Source: Tessaracoccus lacteus
GTDB lineage: Bacteria; Actinomycetota; Actinomycetes; Propionibacteriales; Propionibacteriaceae
Length of the DNA stretch: 64,000 bases
Reading direction: 5' to 3'
Assembly: GCF_029917005.1 (NCBI RefSeq)
Contig: NZ_CP123967.1
Location: 1-64,000, forward strand
Below the pieces are notes generated by a model. That model searched no databases and was not told the origin of the DNA. It worked only from the letters and a program-made list of their open reading frames with translations. A program made the translations under genes and the position numbers. Positions 7,467-18,645 of this stretch are shown in pieces (the first letter of the stretch is position 1; every line of letters starts with the position of its first letter).

Positions 7467-8081
7467 TCAGCGCCCGAGCAACTGTTCCGCGAGCTTGAGG
7501 CAGTGCTCCCGGCTCAGGTCATCGTCGTCTCGTGCCTGCCGAAGCATCTCGCTGAACTGCTCTTCGCTGAGCAGCCCGAAGGAGAGCGCGGCACGCTGTT
7601 CAAGCACCGACCCGTTGAAGTGGGTGCGTCGCTGCCGTGCCGCCGCCTGGCGACACGCATTGGAACAGTAGCGGCTATCAGAACGGCTCTTCGGATACTC
7701 GGCTCCGCAGTGTTCACACATCCCCGTAACGGCTCGTGGAACACTCCCTCGGCTCTTGGCGAGAGCGACGCGACACGCGTTCGAGCAGTAGACCCGGACA
7801 CGTCTCCCGCTGGCCTTGTACGCCACTGGCACGCCGCATCGCTCACACTCCCCTCGAAGGGGAAGCTCTGCTGCCGGGAGAGCCGATCTGACGACAGCGC
7901 CAGGATGAACTTGCCCGTGCTTGTCGCGTGGCATGGATGCACACTCGATACACAGGCGCCCCCCTTTGGCATGCCTCCACGCGTGCCGTGGCGAGATTCG
8001 CTTGTCCACGGCGTCGACCCACACCGCTGGGTGCTCGACAGTGAACCCCAGTCCACACGACGGACATATAGCTGTTCCCAT
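7467..8081 (-). CDS. multi-zinc-finger protein, 204 aa
   Basis: The product has three cysteine-rich modules: CPSCGLGF...CIEC near the N-terminus, then CERCGVPV....VYCSNACR and CEHCGAEYP....RYCSNACRQAAARQRR. The repeated YCSNACR knuckles are typical of zinc ribbons found in actinobacterial phages and plasmids and probably bind nucleic acid. The ATG at 8081 is chosen because a -10-like TACGAT lies six bases before it, which fits leaderless transcription; a longer frame up to 8198 exists but its extra residues are unlike a protein N-terminus. The gene start sits inside a 14-bp inverted repeat. Confidence 0.65.
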   Translation of the reverse strand: MGTAICPSCGLGFTVEHPAVWVDAVDKRISPRHAWRHAKGGRLCIECASMPRDKHGQVHPGAVVRSALPAAELPLRGECERCGVPVAYKASGRRVRVYCSNACRVALAKSRGSVPRAVTGMCEHCGAEYPKSRSDSRYCSNACRQAAARQRRTHFNGSVLEQRAALSFGLLSEEQFSEMLRQARDDDDLSREHCLKLAEQLLGR

Positions 8082-8116
8082 ACCCGTATCGTAACGGATG
8101 AAGGAACAGCTATATG
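8065..8116 (-). promoter_or_regulatory. leaderless promoter with 14-bp inverted repeat
   Basis: CATATAGCTGTTCC at 8065-8078 and its exact complement at 8103-8116 flank a 24-base spacer. On the minus strand the spacer holds TACGAT six bases before the ATG at 8081, so one arm covers the upstream promoter and the other the first codons. This is a plausible operator, either for autoregulation or for the HTH protein encoded at 9380-10036. Confidence 0.5.
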
Positions 8117-8265
8117 GAACGACGCGCCGATAACCACCGGTGTCGTCATCGCCCAGGCCGAGCGCGTCGACCCGACCACCGGGGAAGTCCTCGACCATGT
8201 TGCTGACGCCAGCAAGAAGGGCCGGAATCCGATTCCACCCCCGAGCCTCAGTTGAACTGAGGTCA

Positions 8266-8943
8266 TCAAGCAGGGGCTGCCACGGCTTGTTGCTGCATGA
8301 GAGCTCGCACCGCTGCGAACCTGGATCCGACCGCGGGACGCGGGCCGGACAACAGCGTTCCGGTCACTGGCCGGGGCACCTGGTGCCCGCCCGTCTCCCT
8401 CTTTAGAGGAGAGGGCTCCCGCTGAGTTCCGCATGGGGTGGGGCGTTTCGCGCTGGTCCCTCGTTTCGTCCACCTCAGCCCGGCCGCCGCGATCCGCCTG
8501 GCGGTCTCAGTGGCGCGGGCCAGAGCTTTTGGGCCGGCAGTCTTCCGCGCCCGGTTCGTCATGTCCGCCAGGGCACGCTTCGACACGCGCATGAACCCCG
8601 GAACGGGCCGTCCGGCCTGGACACCGCCACGGTCCCACACGATCAGCTGCGCGTCCTCGAGTTCGGCGAGCTTGCGACGGACCCAACGTTCTGACACCCC
8701 ACTCGCGTCGGCGATCTGCGCGGCCGTCACATCGCCCTGCCCCGACGCCCCGAGCAGGGCACCGAGGGCCACCAGGATCAGCCGGACGGCCCCGTAGTAG
8801 TTCCCCGACAGTTCTCCCCACCCGGCCCGTGACAGGGCCGTGAGGATCACCGGGAGCGGCGCGCCGGCCTGAATCTCCGGAGGGTTGTCAGCCGGGCTGA
8901 CGCCCTGCCGACGCGGCCCCCTGGTGGCCTTCCGGCGGCTCAC
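8266..8943 (-). CDS. winged-helix HTH protein, 225 aa
   Basis: Soluble basic protein with a central HTH: DVTAAQIADASGVSERWVRRKLAELEDAQLIVWDRGG at roughly residues 71-107, a MarR/Lrp-like winged helix. The N-terminal part before it (PVILTALSRAGWGELSGNYYGAVRLILVALGALL) is helical. The C-terminal third is Arg/Lys-rich and low in order. Proteins with this layout occur in actinobacterial plasmids and phages as replication or regulatory factors. It overlaps the upstream gene by four bases, so the leftward arm is also coupled. Confidence 0.6.
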   Translation of the reverse strand: MSRRKATRGPRRQGVSPADNPPEIQAGAPLPVILTALSRAGWGELSGNYYGAVRLILVALGALLGASGQGDVTAAQIADASGVSERWVRRKLAELEDAQLIVWDRGGVQAGRPVPGFMRVSKRALADMTNRARKTAGPKALARATETARRIAAAGLRWTKRGTSAKRPTPCGTQREPSPLKRETGGHQVPRPVTGTLLSGPRPAVGSRFAAVRALMQQQAVAAPA

Positions 8944-9383
8944 GCCGACACCCCTCGAAGGACCCTTGCAGCGTGGGCGCGGTCCACGTCGTCGACCCCG
9001 CTCGGCACGTTCAGGTAGCTGGCGAACTGCTCAGCGGCCAGCTTGACCTGGTCCATCACCTCGGTGAACAGCTCGGCCGCCTCGGTGCCGGCGAACACGT
9101 CGGCCAGTAGGTCACGGTTCACGCGGCAGTAGATCGCCACGTCCTCGGCCGTCACGTCGTCGAGCGACGGCACGGGGCTGCCGTGGAAGGGGATCCGCTG
9201 CGCCTTCTCGATCCGTTCGGCCAGGCGTCGGAGCGTGATCCTCAAACGCGGCTCAGTGGCCCTCTCGCGGGCCTCGGTCAGCACGGGCAGCAGGGTCGAC
9301 AGGATCACCAACAGTGTGTTGTCGGCGTCCTCACGGGCGCGTAGGAGGTCCATGGCGCGGGTCAGGTCGAAGTCGCTGTTCAT
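8940..9383 (-). CDS. hypothetical protein, 147 aa
   Basis: Not recognised. Predominantly helical, acidic and Leu-rich (AMDLLRAREDADNTLLVILSTLLPVL), without signal peptide or cysteines. It overlaps the HTH-protein gene downstream and the repressor-like gene upstream by four bases each (ATGA), so all three are probably made from one transcript starting near 10040. It could be a small accessory protein of the regulator. Confidence 0.6.
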   Translation of the reverse strand: MNSDFDLTRAMDLLRAREDADNTLLVILSTLLPVLTEARERATEPRLRITLRRLAERIEKAQRIPFHGSPVPSLDDVTAEDVAIYCRVNRDLLADVFAGTEAAELFTEVMDQVKLAAEQFASYLNVPSGVDDVDRAHAARVLRGVSA

Positions 9384-10036
9384 CGGGTCACCTGCTCGGC
9401 GTCGAGGTCGGCCAGGTTGATCAGATCGAACGCGGTCCCGATGCCGAGCGCGGCCGCGATCCGGTCAATCTCGGCCGTGTCGAGGGGCTGCCGACCGTTG
9501 AGCCGCGCGCTGAGCGATGTCGGGTGCATCCCAACCGCCGAAGCCAACGCCGCCTTCGTCATTCCCAGCTCGCGCAACCGCCGCGTGATCACTCGGACCA
9601 GTGCGGGCTGCAACAGGTTGACGGTGCCCGCCGTACGGGCGTCCATCGTCGCCTTCAACAGCTCGTAAGGATCGACCTCCAGGCCGTTGGCGAGGGCGTC
9701 CACGTCGTCGAGGCCGGCGGCACTTCCGAGGGAGTCGACGATCCACTCGGCGGCCGCCTCCATGTTCTCGAACCACTCGGCGGCGAGGGTGTCTAGCGCG
9801 TCAGCGAAGTGCAGCACGTCGGGGACGTAGAGCTTCGATTTCCCGGCCAGCTTCCTCTGCAACGTCGTGTAGGGGTAGCCCGTTCGGCGGGCCAGCTCGG
9901 CCCCGGAGACGTGCTGCTCCTTCATCGTCTGCTTGATCGACGCGATCAGGAACGGCTTGAAGAAGCGCTGCTTGGTCATCAAGGCTGCCGCGACCGGGGA
10001 CATAGGGAACGTTGATGGGGTGAGTGTGGTGGACAT
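9380..10036 (-). CDS. repressor-like protein with two XRE HTH domains, 218 aa
   Basis: Probable transcriptional repressor of the element. There are two separate Cro/CI-type HTH modules: VSGAELARRTGYPYTTLQRKLAG at about 43-66 and MTKAALASAVGMHPTSLSARLNG at about 159-181. The second is a classical XRE domain followed by LDTAEIDRIAAALGI. The linker is acidic and helical. Two XRE domains in one chain are uncommon and could let a monomer bind an inverted or direct repeat. It is the first gene of the leftward arm, next to the attachment site, a usual place for a lysogeny-type repressor. Confidence 0.75.
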   Translation of the reverse strand: MSTTLTPSTFPMSPVAAALMTKQRFFKPFLIASIKQTMKEQHVSGAELARRTGYPYTTLQRKLAGKSKLYVPDVLHFADALDTLAAEWFENMEAAAEWIVDSLGSAAGLDDVDALANGLEVDPYELLKATMDARTAGTVNLLQPALVRVITRRLRELGMTKAALASAVGMHPTSLSARLNGRQPLDTAEIDRIAAALGIGTAFDLINLADLDAEQVTR

Positions 10037-10089
10037 GACTGCTCTTTCCGAGCGTCACACCCAAGAAGCAGAAAAGGAGTTCCTCCCCT

Positions 10090-10101
10090 ATTCGTCCCCC
10101 A
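10090..10101. promoter_or_regulatory. third ATTCGTCCCCCA repeat (candidate arm site)
   Basis: Same 12 bases and same orientation as the two copies at 358-369 and 378-389. It lies 47 bases inside the tRNA-proximal att repeat, so the sequence marks both ends of the element. Confidence 0.5.
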
Positions 10102-10147
10102 CTGGGAGACCTTCGAGGAGAAACCCCTTGTCAACGGGTGTTTCCAT

Positions 10148-10224
10148 TGGTGGGCCTAACTGGACTTGAACCAGTGACCTCTGCCTTATCAGGGCAGCGC
10201 TCTAACCGTCTGAGCTATAGGCCC
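10148..10224 (-). tRNA. tRNA-Ile (anticodon GAT)
   Basis: The minus strand reads GGGCCTATAGCTC at the 5' end, an anticodon stem-loop CTGCCCTGATAAGGCAG with GAT, a T-arm GGTTCAAGTCC and acceptor strand AGGCCC followed by A and an encoded CCA. All four arms pair. In many actinobacteria ileT follows gyrA, as here. The element has integrated at its 3' end and restores the gene. Confidence 0.95.
10149..10174. repeat. attachment site copy within tRNA-Ile
   Basis: The 26-base identity with 184-209 covers the T-loop side, the acceptor 3' strand, the discriminator base and two bases of CCA. Confidence 0.9.
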
Positions 10225-10291
10225 GTTCACCGAGGCAAAACTCTATCGCACCGCGTCCGGCCGCGGCAAATCGGGGGCCTGGTGTGACGAA

Positions 10292-10318
10292 GCCCCGCCC
10301 TGGTCTCCAGGGCGGGGC
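10292..10318 (-). terminator. hairpin after gyrA-DUF3566
   Basis: Perfect 12-bp stem GCCCCGCCCTGG with a three-base loop, 18 bases past the DUF3566 stop. It separates that gene from tRNA-Ile. Confidence 0.75.
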
Positions 10319-10336
10319 ATCGTCGGCACTTCGGGA

Positions 10337-11092
10337 TCAGTCCTCCGCGAGAGTGACCTCAAGGCCGCCCATCACGACGGCCGACAGGTTGTACAGGAAG
10401 GCGAACAGCGTTGCCACGGCCGTGATGATCACGACATCGATCGCCGCGATCAGGACCGCGAAGCCCAGCACGCGCGACACGGACAGGTAGTCCTCGATCT
10501 TGAACGCAGTGTCGGCGTCACCGATGAGCGTGTTGATCAGGGTGTTGACGCTCTCCAGCGCACCGGAGCCGGCGAGCACAGACCACAGCACGAACACCGC
10601 GACCACCAGCATCACGCCGAAGGCGATGGCGAACAGGAACGTCGTCTTCATCACCGACCAGGGGTCGATGCGCGACAGCCTCAGGCGGGCCTTGCGCGTG
10701 CGGCGCGGCTTGCGGGCGGCGGCCACCGGAGCGACGGCCGTCTTCTCGGCCGCCGACTCGGCCGACACCGGGCCCTGCAGCCGGCCCAGCACGCCGGTCT
10801 TCTCATCGTCCGACGGGCTCGAGACGGGCTCTGCCGGGGGCGCGACGGGGGCAGCCGACGGCGTGCCTGCGACGGGCGCGGCCGCCCACTCCTTCGCGGT
10901 CCGCTCAGCGCGCTCCTTGGCGCTGGGCGTGATGCGCGTCGACGACGCGTCGGGAGCGCTGGAGGCCGACTTCGTCGACCCTCCGGCAGCCGCGGTGCGA
11001 CCTGCCTCGGACAGCGCCGCCTTGCGGTACGGCGAGAAGTCGAGGCCGGGGGAACCATCGCTCCCCGGCCAGCGAGGCGAGTTCTCACTCAT
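10337..11092 (-). CDS. DUF3566 transmembrane protein
   Basis: A 251-residue protein. The first 140 residues are disordered and rich in Ala, Pro and Ser; the rest has two long hydrophobic helices ([21 protein letters not shown] at about 150-170 and [23 protein letters not shown] at about 210-232) with a short loop, which is the DUF3566 domain. The family is encoded directly after gyrA throughout actinobacteria; its role is unknown. The start overlaps the end of gyrA by eight bases. The call is firm because family, topology and location agree. Confidence 0.9.
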   Translation of the reverse strand: MSENSPRWPGSDGSPGLDFSPYRKAALSEAGRTAAAGGSTKSASSAPDASSTRITPSAKERAERTAKEWAAAPVAGTPSAAPVAPPAEPVSSPSDDEKTGVLGRLQGPVSAESAAEKTAVAPVAAARKPRRTRKARLRLSRIDPWSVMKTTFLFAIAFGVMLVVAVFVLWSVLAGSGALESVNTLINTLIGDADTAFKIEDYLSVSRVLGFAVLIAAIDVVIITAVATLFAFLYNLSAVVMGGLEVTLAED

Positions 11093-13697
11093 CGGAGTCC
11101 TCCTCGGTGGTAGGCGCGGTCACCTGGTCGGCGCCACTGGGGTCTTCGGTCACTACGGTACCCGTTGCGGTCTCCGCCTCGGTACCGGCCTCAGCGTCGA
11201 CCTCCTCCGCGGACTCCGACTCCGGGTAGAGCGCGATGGCCCCGACGGCGTCCTCACCCTTCACTCCGACGAACTTCACACCCATGGTGTCGCGGCCCTT
11301 GACGGGCACGTCGGCGACCGCGGAACGGGTGACCTGGCCGGAGATCTTGATGGCCATCACCTCGTCGGCATCCCCCACGATCAGGCCGCCGACGAGTTGC
11401 CCGCGGTCCTCCACGAGCTTCATCGCCTTGATGCCGAGGCCGCCGCGGCCCTGGCGACGGTAGTCCGCGACCGCGGTCCGCTTGGCGAAACCGCCGTCGG
11501 TGACGGTGAAGACGTACTGACCGTCATAGTCGACGTCGGCCTTCAGCACCGCCATGGACAGCAGCTCGTCGCCGTCGCGGAACTTCATGCCGGTGACGCC
11601 CGACGTCGCGCGGCCCATCGGGCGCAGCTGCGAGTCATCGGCCTGGAAGCGGATCGCCTGGCCCTTGCGGGAGATCAGCAGCACGTCGTCCTCCGACGAG
11701 ACCAGCGACGCGCCGATCAGCTCGTCGCCCTCGTCGCGGAAGTTGATCGCGATGACGCCCGCCTGACGCGGGGAGTCGTAAGCCTTGAGCTCGGTCTTCT
11801 TCACCAGCCCGTGTCGGGTGGCGAGAAGGAGATAGTCGGCGTCTTCGTACGAGTTGATGGTCAGCACCTGCGCGATGCGCTCGTCGGGCAGGAAGTTCAT
11901 CAGCCCCGCGACGTGGCCGCCCTTGGCGTCCCGGCCGGCCTCCGGCAGCTGCCACGCCTTGGCGCGGTAGACGCGGCCGAAATTCGTGAAGAACAGGATC
12001 CACTGGTGGTTGGTGGTCGCGAACAGGTGCTCGACCTCGTCGTCCGCCCGCAGCGTCGCACCGCGGACGCCCTTGCCGCCGCGCTTCTGCGTGCGGTAGA
12101 GGTCGGCCCTGGTGCGCTTGGCGTAGCCACCGTGCGTGATGGTGACGACGACATCCTCGTTGGGGATGAAGTCCTCCTCGGAGAAGTCGCCGTCGGCCGC
12201 GATGATGCGGGTGCGTCGGTCGTCGCCGTACTTGTCGACGATCTCCTGCAGCTCGACGGAGATGATCTCGCGCTGACGCTCCTCGGAGGCAAGGATGCTC
12301 TTCAGGTCGGCGATCTTCGCCTCGAGCGTGGCCAACCTGTCGATGATCTTCTGGATCTCCATCGACGCCAGGCGGCGCAGCTGCTGATCGAGGATGTTGC
12401 GGGCCTGCAGCTCGTCGATGTCGAGGAGCTCCTGCAGACGGGTGTTCGCCTCCTCGGCGGTCCGGCTCGCGCGGATCAGCGCGATGACCTCGTCGAGCAT
12501 GTTCAGGGCCTTGACCAGGCCACGGTCGAGGTGGGCGGCGCGCTCGGCCTCGTCCAGCTGCCACTGCGTACGGCGCTGGATGACGCTCATCTGGTGCTTG
12601 AGCCACAGAGAGATGAACTGGTCGAGGCGCAGGGTGCGGGGCACCTCGTCGACGATCGCCAGCATGTTGCAGCCGAAGGTGTCCTGCAGCGCTGTGTGCT
12701 TGTACAGGTTGTTCATCACGACGCGCGGCTGGGCGTCGCGCTTCAGCACGATGACAAGGCGCTGGCCCGTGCGGGCAGAGGTGTCGTCGCGGATATCTGC
12801 GATCCCGGTCAGGCGGCCGGAGTTCACCAGGTCGGCGATCTTCTGCGCCAGAGCATCCGGGTTGCACATGTACGGCAGCTCGGTGACGACTAGGAGCTGA
12901 CGCCCCTTGGCGTCCTCCTCCATGTCGATGACCGCGCGCATGATGACCGAGCCGCGGCCGGTGCGGTACGCGTCCTCGATGCCCTGACGGCCGACGATCA
13001 GGCCGCCGCCGGGGAAATCGGGGCCGTGGATCTTGGAGATGGCCGCCTCGAGCAGTTCCTCCTTGGTGGCGTCCGGGTGGGCGAGCGCCCACTGGACGGC
13101 CTCGCCGACCTCACGCAGGTTATGCGTCGGGATGTTGGTGGCCATACCGACCGCGATGCCGGTGGAGCCGTTGACCAGGAGGTTCGGGAAGCGGGCCGGC
13201 AGGACGACCGGCTCCTCCTCGCGGTTGTCATAGTTCGGCCGGAAGTCGACGGTGTTCTGCTCGATCTCGCGGACCATCTCGACGGCCAGCGGGGCCATCT
13301 TGCACTCGGTGTATCGCATGGCCGCGGCGCGGTCGTTGCCCTGCGAGCCGAAGTTGCCCTGCCCGGAGACGAGCGTGTGGCGCATGGCCCACGGCTGCGC
13401 CATGCGCACGAGGGTGTCGTAGATCGCGGTATCGCCGTGCGGGTGGTAGAGGCCCATGACCTCACCGACGACGCGGGAGCACTTGTTCCAGCCGCGGTCG
13501 GGGCGGTAGCCGCCGTCCCACATCGCGTAGAGGACGCGGCGGTGGACGGGCTTGAGGCCGTCGCGGACGTCGGGCAGCGCGCGCCCGACGATCACGCTCA
13601 TCGCGTAGTCGAGGTAGGAGTTCTGGATCTCGTGCTGCAGGTCGACGGGCGAGATGCGCCCGTGGATCGCGAGTTCGCCGAACTTGTCGTCAGCCAT
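11085..13697 (-). CDS. gyrA: DNA gyrase subunit A
   Basis: Breakage-reunion subunit of gyrase, which forms A2B2 with GyrB and introduces negative supercoils. At 870 residues it has the full N-terminal winged-helix/tower module and the C-terminal pinwheel. The quinolone pocket reads [11 protein letters not shown], with Thr in the position of E. coli Ser83 and Asp at 87; the catalytic tyrosine is in MRYTECKM. The GyrA-box-like sequence QRRGGKGV is present as [10 protein letters not shown] at the start of the C-terminal domain. The last 45 residues are strongly acidic. It is 41 bases downstream of gyrB, on the same strand. Confidence 0.98.
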   Translation of the reverse strand: MADDKFGELAIHGRISPVDLQHEIQNSYLDYAMSVIVGRALPDVRDGLKPVHRRVLYAMWDGGYRPDRGWNKCSRVVGEVMGLYHPHGDTAIYDTLVRMAQPWAMRHTLVSGQGNFGSQGNDRAAAMRYTECKMAPLAVEMVREIEQNTVDFRPNYDNREEEPVVLPARFPNLLVNGSTGIAVGMATNIPTHNLREVGEAVQWALAHPDATKEELLEAAISKIHGPDFPGGGLIVGRQGIEDAYRTGRGSVIMRAVIDMEEDAKGRQLLVVTELPYMCNPDALAQKIADLVNSGRLTGIADIRDDTSARTGQRLVIVLKRDAQPRVVMNNLYKHTALQDTFGCNMLAIVDEVPRTLRLDQFISLWLKHQMSVIQRRTQWQLDEAERAAHLDRGLVKALNMLDEVIALIRASRTAEEANTRLQELLDIDELQARNILDQQLRRLASMEIQKIIDRLATLEAKIADLKSILASEERQREIISVELQEIVDKYGDDRRTRIIAADGDFSEEDFIPNEDVVVTITHGGYAKRTRADLYRTQKRGGKGVRGATLRADDEVEHLFATTNHQWILFFTNFGRVYRAKAWQLPEAGRDAKGGHVAGLMNFLPDERIAQVLTINSYEDADYLLLATRHGLVKKTELKAYDSPRQAGVIAINFRDEGDELIGASLVSSEDDVLLISRKGQAIRFQADDSQLRPMGRATSGVTGMKFRDGDELLSMAVLKADVDYDGQYVFTVTDGGFAKRTAVADYRRQGRGGLGIKAMKLVEDRGQLVGGLIVGDADEVMAIKISGQVTRSAVADVPVKGRDTMGVKFVGVKGEDAVGAIALYPESESAEEVDAEAGTEAETATGTVVTEDPSGADQVTAPTTEEDSDE

Positions 13698-13738
13698 GTG
13701 GGATTACCTTCTAATGCCTTGTCAGAGTCGTTCGGGGA

Positions 13739-16201
<2,463 letters not shown>

Positions 16202-16288
16202 TCAGCGCGACGGGGCCAGCGCAAGGGCGAGCGCGACGGGGCCGCGCCGTTGTGCACGGGGTCAGCGCTGGGGTGCAAGGATCTGGGC

Positions 16289-17029
16289 GTGGAGTGGATC
16301 GTTCTGGGCGTCGCGGCGCTGATCGTCGGCATCTCGAAGACGAGCTTCGGCGGGCTGGGGTCGCTGGCCGTCGCGTTGTTCGCGCTCGCGATGCCAACCA
16401 AGGAGTCGACGGCGGCAGCGCTGATACTGCTCATCACCGGCGACGTCGTGGCAGTGCTGCGGTACAGGAAGGCGGCCGACTGGCGGCTGCTCCGCGCGCT
16501 GCTGCCCGCCGTCATCCCCGGGCTCCTGCTCGGCGCCTGGTTCCTCTCCCTCGTCGACGACCTGGTCCTCAAGCGCTCCATCGGCTGGCTGCTGCTGGCA
16601 TTCGTCCTGATCCAGCTGGGCTGGCAGCTGATGGCCTCGCGTCGGCCCGCAGCCGAGGCGACAGACGGCGTTCCGCACCGCGCGCTGTCCATCGGCGCGG
16701 GTGTCGCTGCAGGGTTCACGACCATGGCCGCCAACGCCGCCGGTCCCGTCATGGCGCTGTACCTCCAGCTGGCGAAGGTGGAGAAGCTCCGGTTCCTCGG
16801 CACCGGCGCCTGGTACTTCTTCATCATCAACCTGACGAAGGTGCCGCTCAGCGCGTCGCTGGGGCTGTTCACGCCGACGGTCCTGACGACGGCCGCGGCT
16901 CTTATCCCCGTGGTGGTGGTCGGGACGTTCATCGGCATGCTGATCATCGGCCGCATCCCCCAGCGGGCGTTCGACATCATCACGCTGCTGGCCTCGGTCG
17001 TCGCCGCCGGCGCTCTGCTTGTTCTCTGA
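16289..17029 (+). CDS. TauE/SafE family exporter
   Basis: Membrane permease of the TauE/SafE family, whose members export sulfite, sulfoacetate or related anions. The 246 residues contain about eight hydrophobic helices; the paired signature loops GISKTSFGGLGSLAVALFA near the N-terminus and AGFTTMAANAAGPVMALYL in the middle are diagnostic of the inverted repeats. The GTG start at 16289 has AAGGA about eight bases upstream; longer frames upstream run through the hairpin repeat. It is transcribed away from gyrB. A half-length relative is encoded at 35390-35815. Confidence 0.85.
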   Translation: MEWIVLGVAALIVGISKTSFGGLGSLAVALFALAMPTKESTAAALILLITGDVVAVLRYRKAADWRLLRALLPAVIPGLLLGAWFLSLVDDLVLKRSIGWLLLAFVLIQLGWQLMASRRPAAEATDGVPHRALSIGAGVAAGFTTMAANAAGPVMALYLQLAKVEKLRFLGTGAWYFFIINLTKVPLSASLGLFTPTVLTTAAALIPVVVVGTFIGMLIIGRIPQRAFDIITLLASVVAAGALLVL

Positions 17030-17381
17030 CGCGGGGAGAACGCCTCGCTTGTTTCTCTGAGGACGGGAAATGCCTCGCTGCGCTCGGCGCCCTTCGACGG
17101 GCCTGTGCTGAGCTTGTCGAAGTGCTCAGGGAAACCGGGTCGTTGAGCTTGTCGAAACGCCCTGAGCGCAGCGAAGGGTCCTACCCGACCCCGCCTCACA
17201 TCGAAGGGGCCCACGCGACACCGCCTCGCTGCGCTCGGCGCCCTTCGACAAGCTCAGGGAACCGAGGACAGCTCAGGGAACCGAGGACAGCTCGGGGAAC
17301 CGTAGGGATCCACGTCGGAGGGCGGAGCCGGCACGTCGGTGGTGCCGCCTATGCTCGACTGAACGACGCGAGGAGACGGAC
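17030..17381. repeat. cluster of CTGAGCTTGTCGAAG-type dispersed repeats
   Basis: The gap between the exporter and the GH13 gene is filled with degenerate copies: GTGCTGAGCTTGTCGAAG near 17104, GAGCTTGTCGAAACGCCCTGAGC near 17143, the inverted form CGCCCTTCGACAAGCTCAGGG near 17240, and a threefold CTCAGGGAACCGAGGACAG tract near 17262. No gene is seen in it. Confidence 0.8.
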
Positions 17382-18641
17382 ATGAAGTGGATCGACCACA
17401 CCATCTGGTGGCAGGTCTACCCCCTGGGGTTCTGCGGGGCGCCGATCCGCACGGGGGACCACTCCCCCGCGCCGCGGCTGCGACGGCTGTACAACTGGCT
17501 GGACTACATCATCGAGTTGGGCGCCAACGGGCTGCTGCTAGGCCCGGTGTTCGAGTCCGAGACGCACGGCTACGACACCACCGACCACTACCGCATCGAC
17601 GCGCGCCTCGGCGGCGACGAGGAGTTCGACCAGCTGATCTCCCGCGCGCACGAGCGCGGCATCAAGGTGCTCCTCGACGGCGTGTTCAGCCACGTCGGCT
17701 ACCGCCACCCGCTCTTCCAACAGGCGCTCGTCGAGGGCCGAGACAGCGCGGCGGCACGGCTCTTCGACATCGACTGGGAGGCCGACGGCGGCCCACAGCC
17801 GCGCGTGTTCGAGGGGCACGGCGGCCTCGTCCGGCTCCGGCACGACGCGCCGGAGACTGTCGTCTTCGTGACCGACGTCATAAACCACTGGCTCGACCGA
17901 GGCGCCGACGGCTGGCGCCTGGACGCCGCCTACTCGGTGCCCCCGCAGTTCTGGGCGAAGGTGCTTGCCGGCGTCCGCGAGAAGCACCCCGACACATGGA
18001 TCCTCGGCGAGGTGATCCACGGCGACTACCCGGCCTTCGTCTCGCAGAGCGGTGTCGACTCGGTCACGCAGTACGAGCTGTGGAAGGCCATCTGGTCCAG
18101 CCTGAAGGACGAGAATCTCTACGAGCTGGACTGGTCTCTCAAGCGCCACAACAAGTTCCTGGAGACCTTCACTCCCAACACCTTCATCGGTAACCACGAC
18201 GTCACGCGGATCGCCAGCCAGGTCGACCAGCAGAAGGCTGTCGTCGCGGCCGCGCTGCTACTGCTCCTCGGAGGCATCCCGTCGATCTATGCGGGGGACG
18301 AGCAGGGCTTCACGGGCGTCAAGGCCGACACCGTCGACGGCGACGACGCCGTTCGTCCGCCCTTCCCGCCCTCCCCATCGGAGCTCCTGCCGTTCGGTGA
18401 GCCGGTGTTCGAGGCCTACGAAGCCCTGATCGGCATCCGCCGCCGGAATCCGTGGCTCGTCAACGCCCGCGTCGACCGCCTCGACCTCGACGACTCGCAG
18501 TACCGGATGTGCGTGTACGCCACGGACAGCGACGAGTTCCTGGTGCTGCACCTTGAGCAGGGCGGCCGGCACGTGAAGGTCTACCGCGGCGAGCATGACC
18601 TCCTGTGGTCCACCTACTCCTGGAGCGGTGCGATCGCCTGA
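17382..18641 (+). CDS. GH13 alpha-amylase family enzyme
   Basis: Predicted cytosolic alpha-glucan or trehalose-type hydrolase/transferase; no signal peptide. The (beta/alpha)8 barrel shows region I as DGVFSHVG, region II as GWRLDAAY with the nucleophile Asp, region III LGEVIHGDY with the acid/base Glu and region IV FIGNHDVTR. Ser replaces the usual Asn of the D.V..NH motif. The 419 residues lack a large C-terminal beta domain. GAGGAG precedes the ATG by nine bases. The substrate cannot be read from sequence; neighbours give no sugar-transport context. It ends four bases from the convergent M23 peptidase gene. Confidence 0.85.
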   Translation: MKWIDHTIWWQVYPLGFCGAPIRTGDHSPAPRLRRLYNWLDYIIELGANGLLLGPVFESETHGYDTTDHYRIDARLGGDEEFDQLISRAHERGIKVLLDGVFSHVGYRHPLFQQALVEGRDSAAARLFDIDWEADGGPQPRVFEGHGGLVRLRHDAPETVVFVTDVINHWLDRGADGWRLDAAYSVPPQFWAKVLAGVREKHPDTWILGEVIHGDYPAFVSQSGVDSVTQYELWKAIWSSLKDENLYELDWSLKRHNKFLETFTPNTFIGNHDVTRIASQVDQQKAVVAAALLLLLGGIPSIYAGDEQGFTGVKADTVDGDDAVRPPFPPSPSELLPFGEPVFEAYEALIGIRRRNPWLVNARVDRLDLDDSQYRMCVYATDSDEFLVLHLEQGGRHVKVYRGEHDLLWSTYSWSGAIA

Positions 18642-18645
18642 GGTC

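Larger units (their letters stand above)
184..10174. mobile_element. integrative element of about 10 kb in tRNA-Ile
   Basis: The element is bounded by a 26-bp direct repeat, one copy at 184-209 and the other at 10149-10174 forming the 3' end of an intact tRNA-Ile gene. The integrase gene lies next to the 184-209 end. Inside are about 16 genes in two convergent arms: 403-6935 on plus and 7467-10036 on minus, separated by a hairpin. Many genes overlap by one or four bases, as in phage or plasmid operons. Recognisable functions are a tyrosine recombinase, an excisionase-like HTH, a RepA-like hexameric ATPase, a WhiB-like protein and a repressor-like HTH protein. I see no relaxase, FtsK/Tra, portal, capsid or lysis gene, so it may be a satellite or mobilisable element that needs a helper. 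Confidence 0.85.

Noticed and set aside
13400-13450. Quinolone-resistance substitution in GyrA (Thr at the Ser83 position)
   Set aside because: Thr in [11 protein letters not shown] is likely the native residue in this lineage; no resistance can be claimed from sequence alone.
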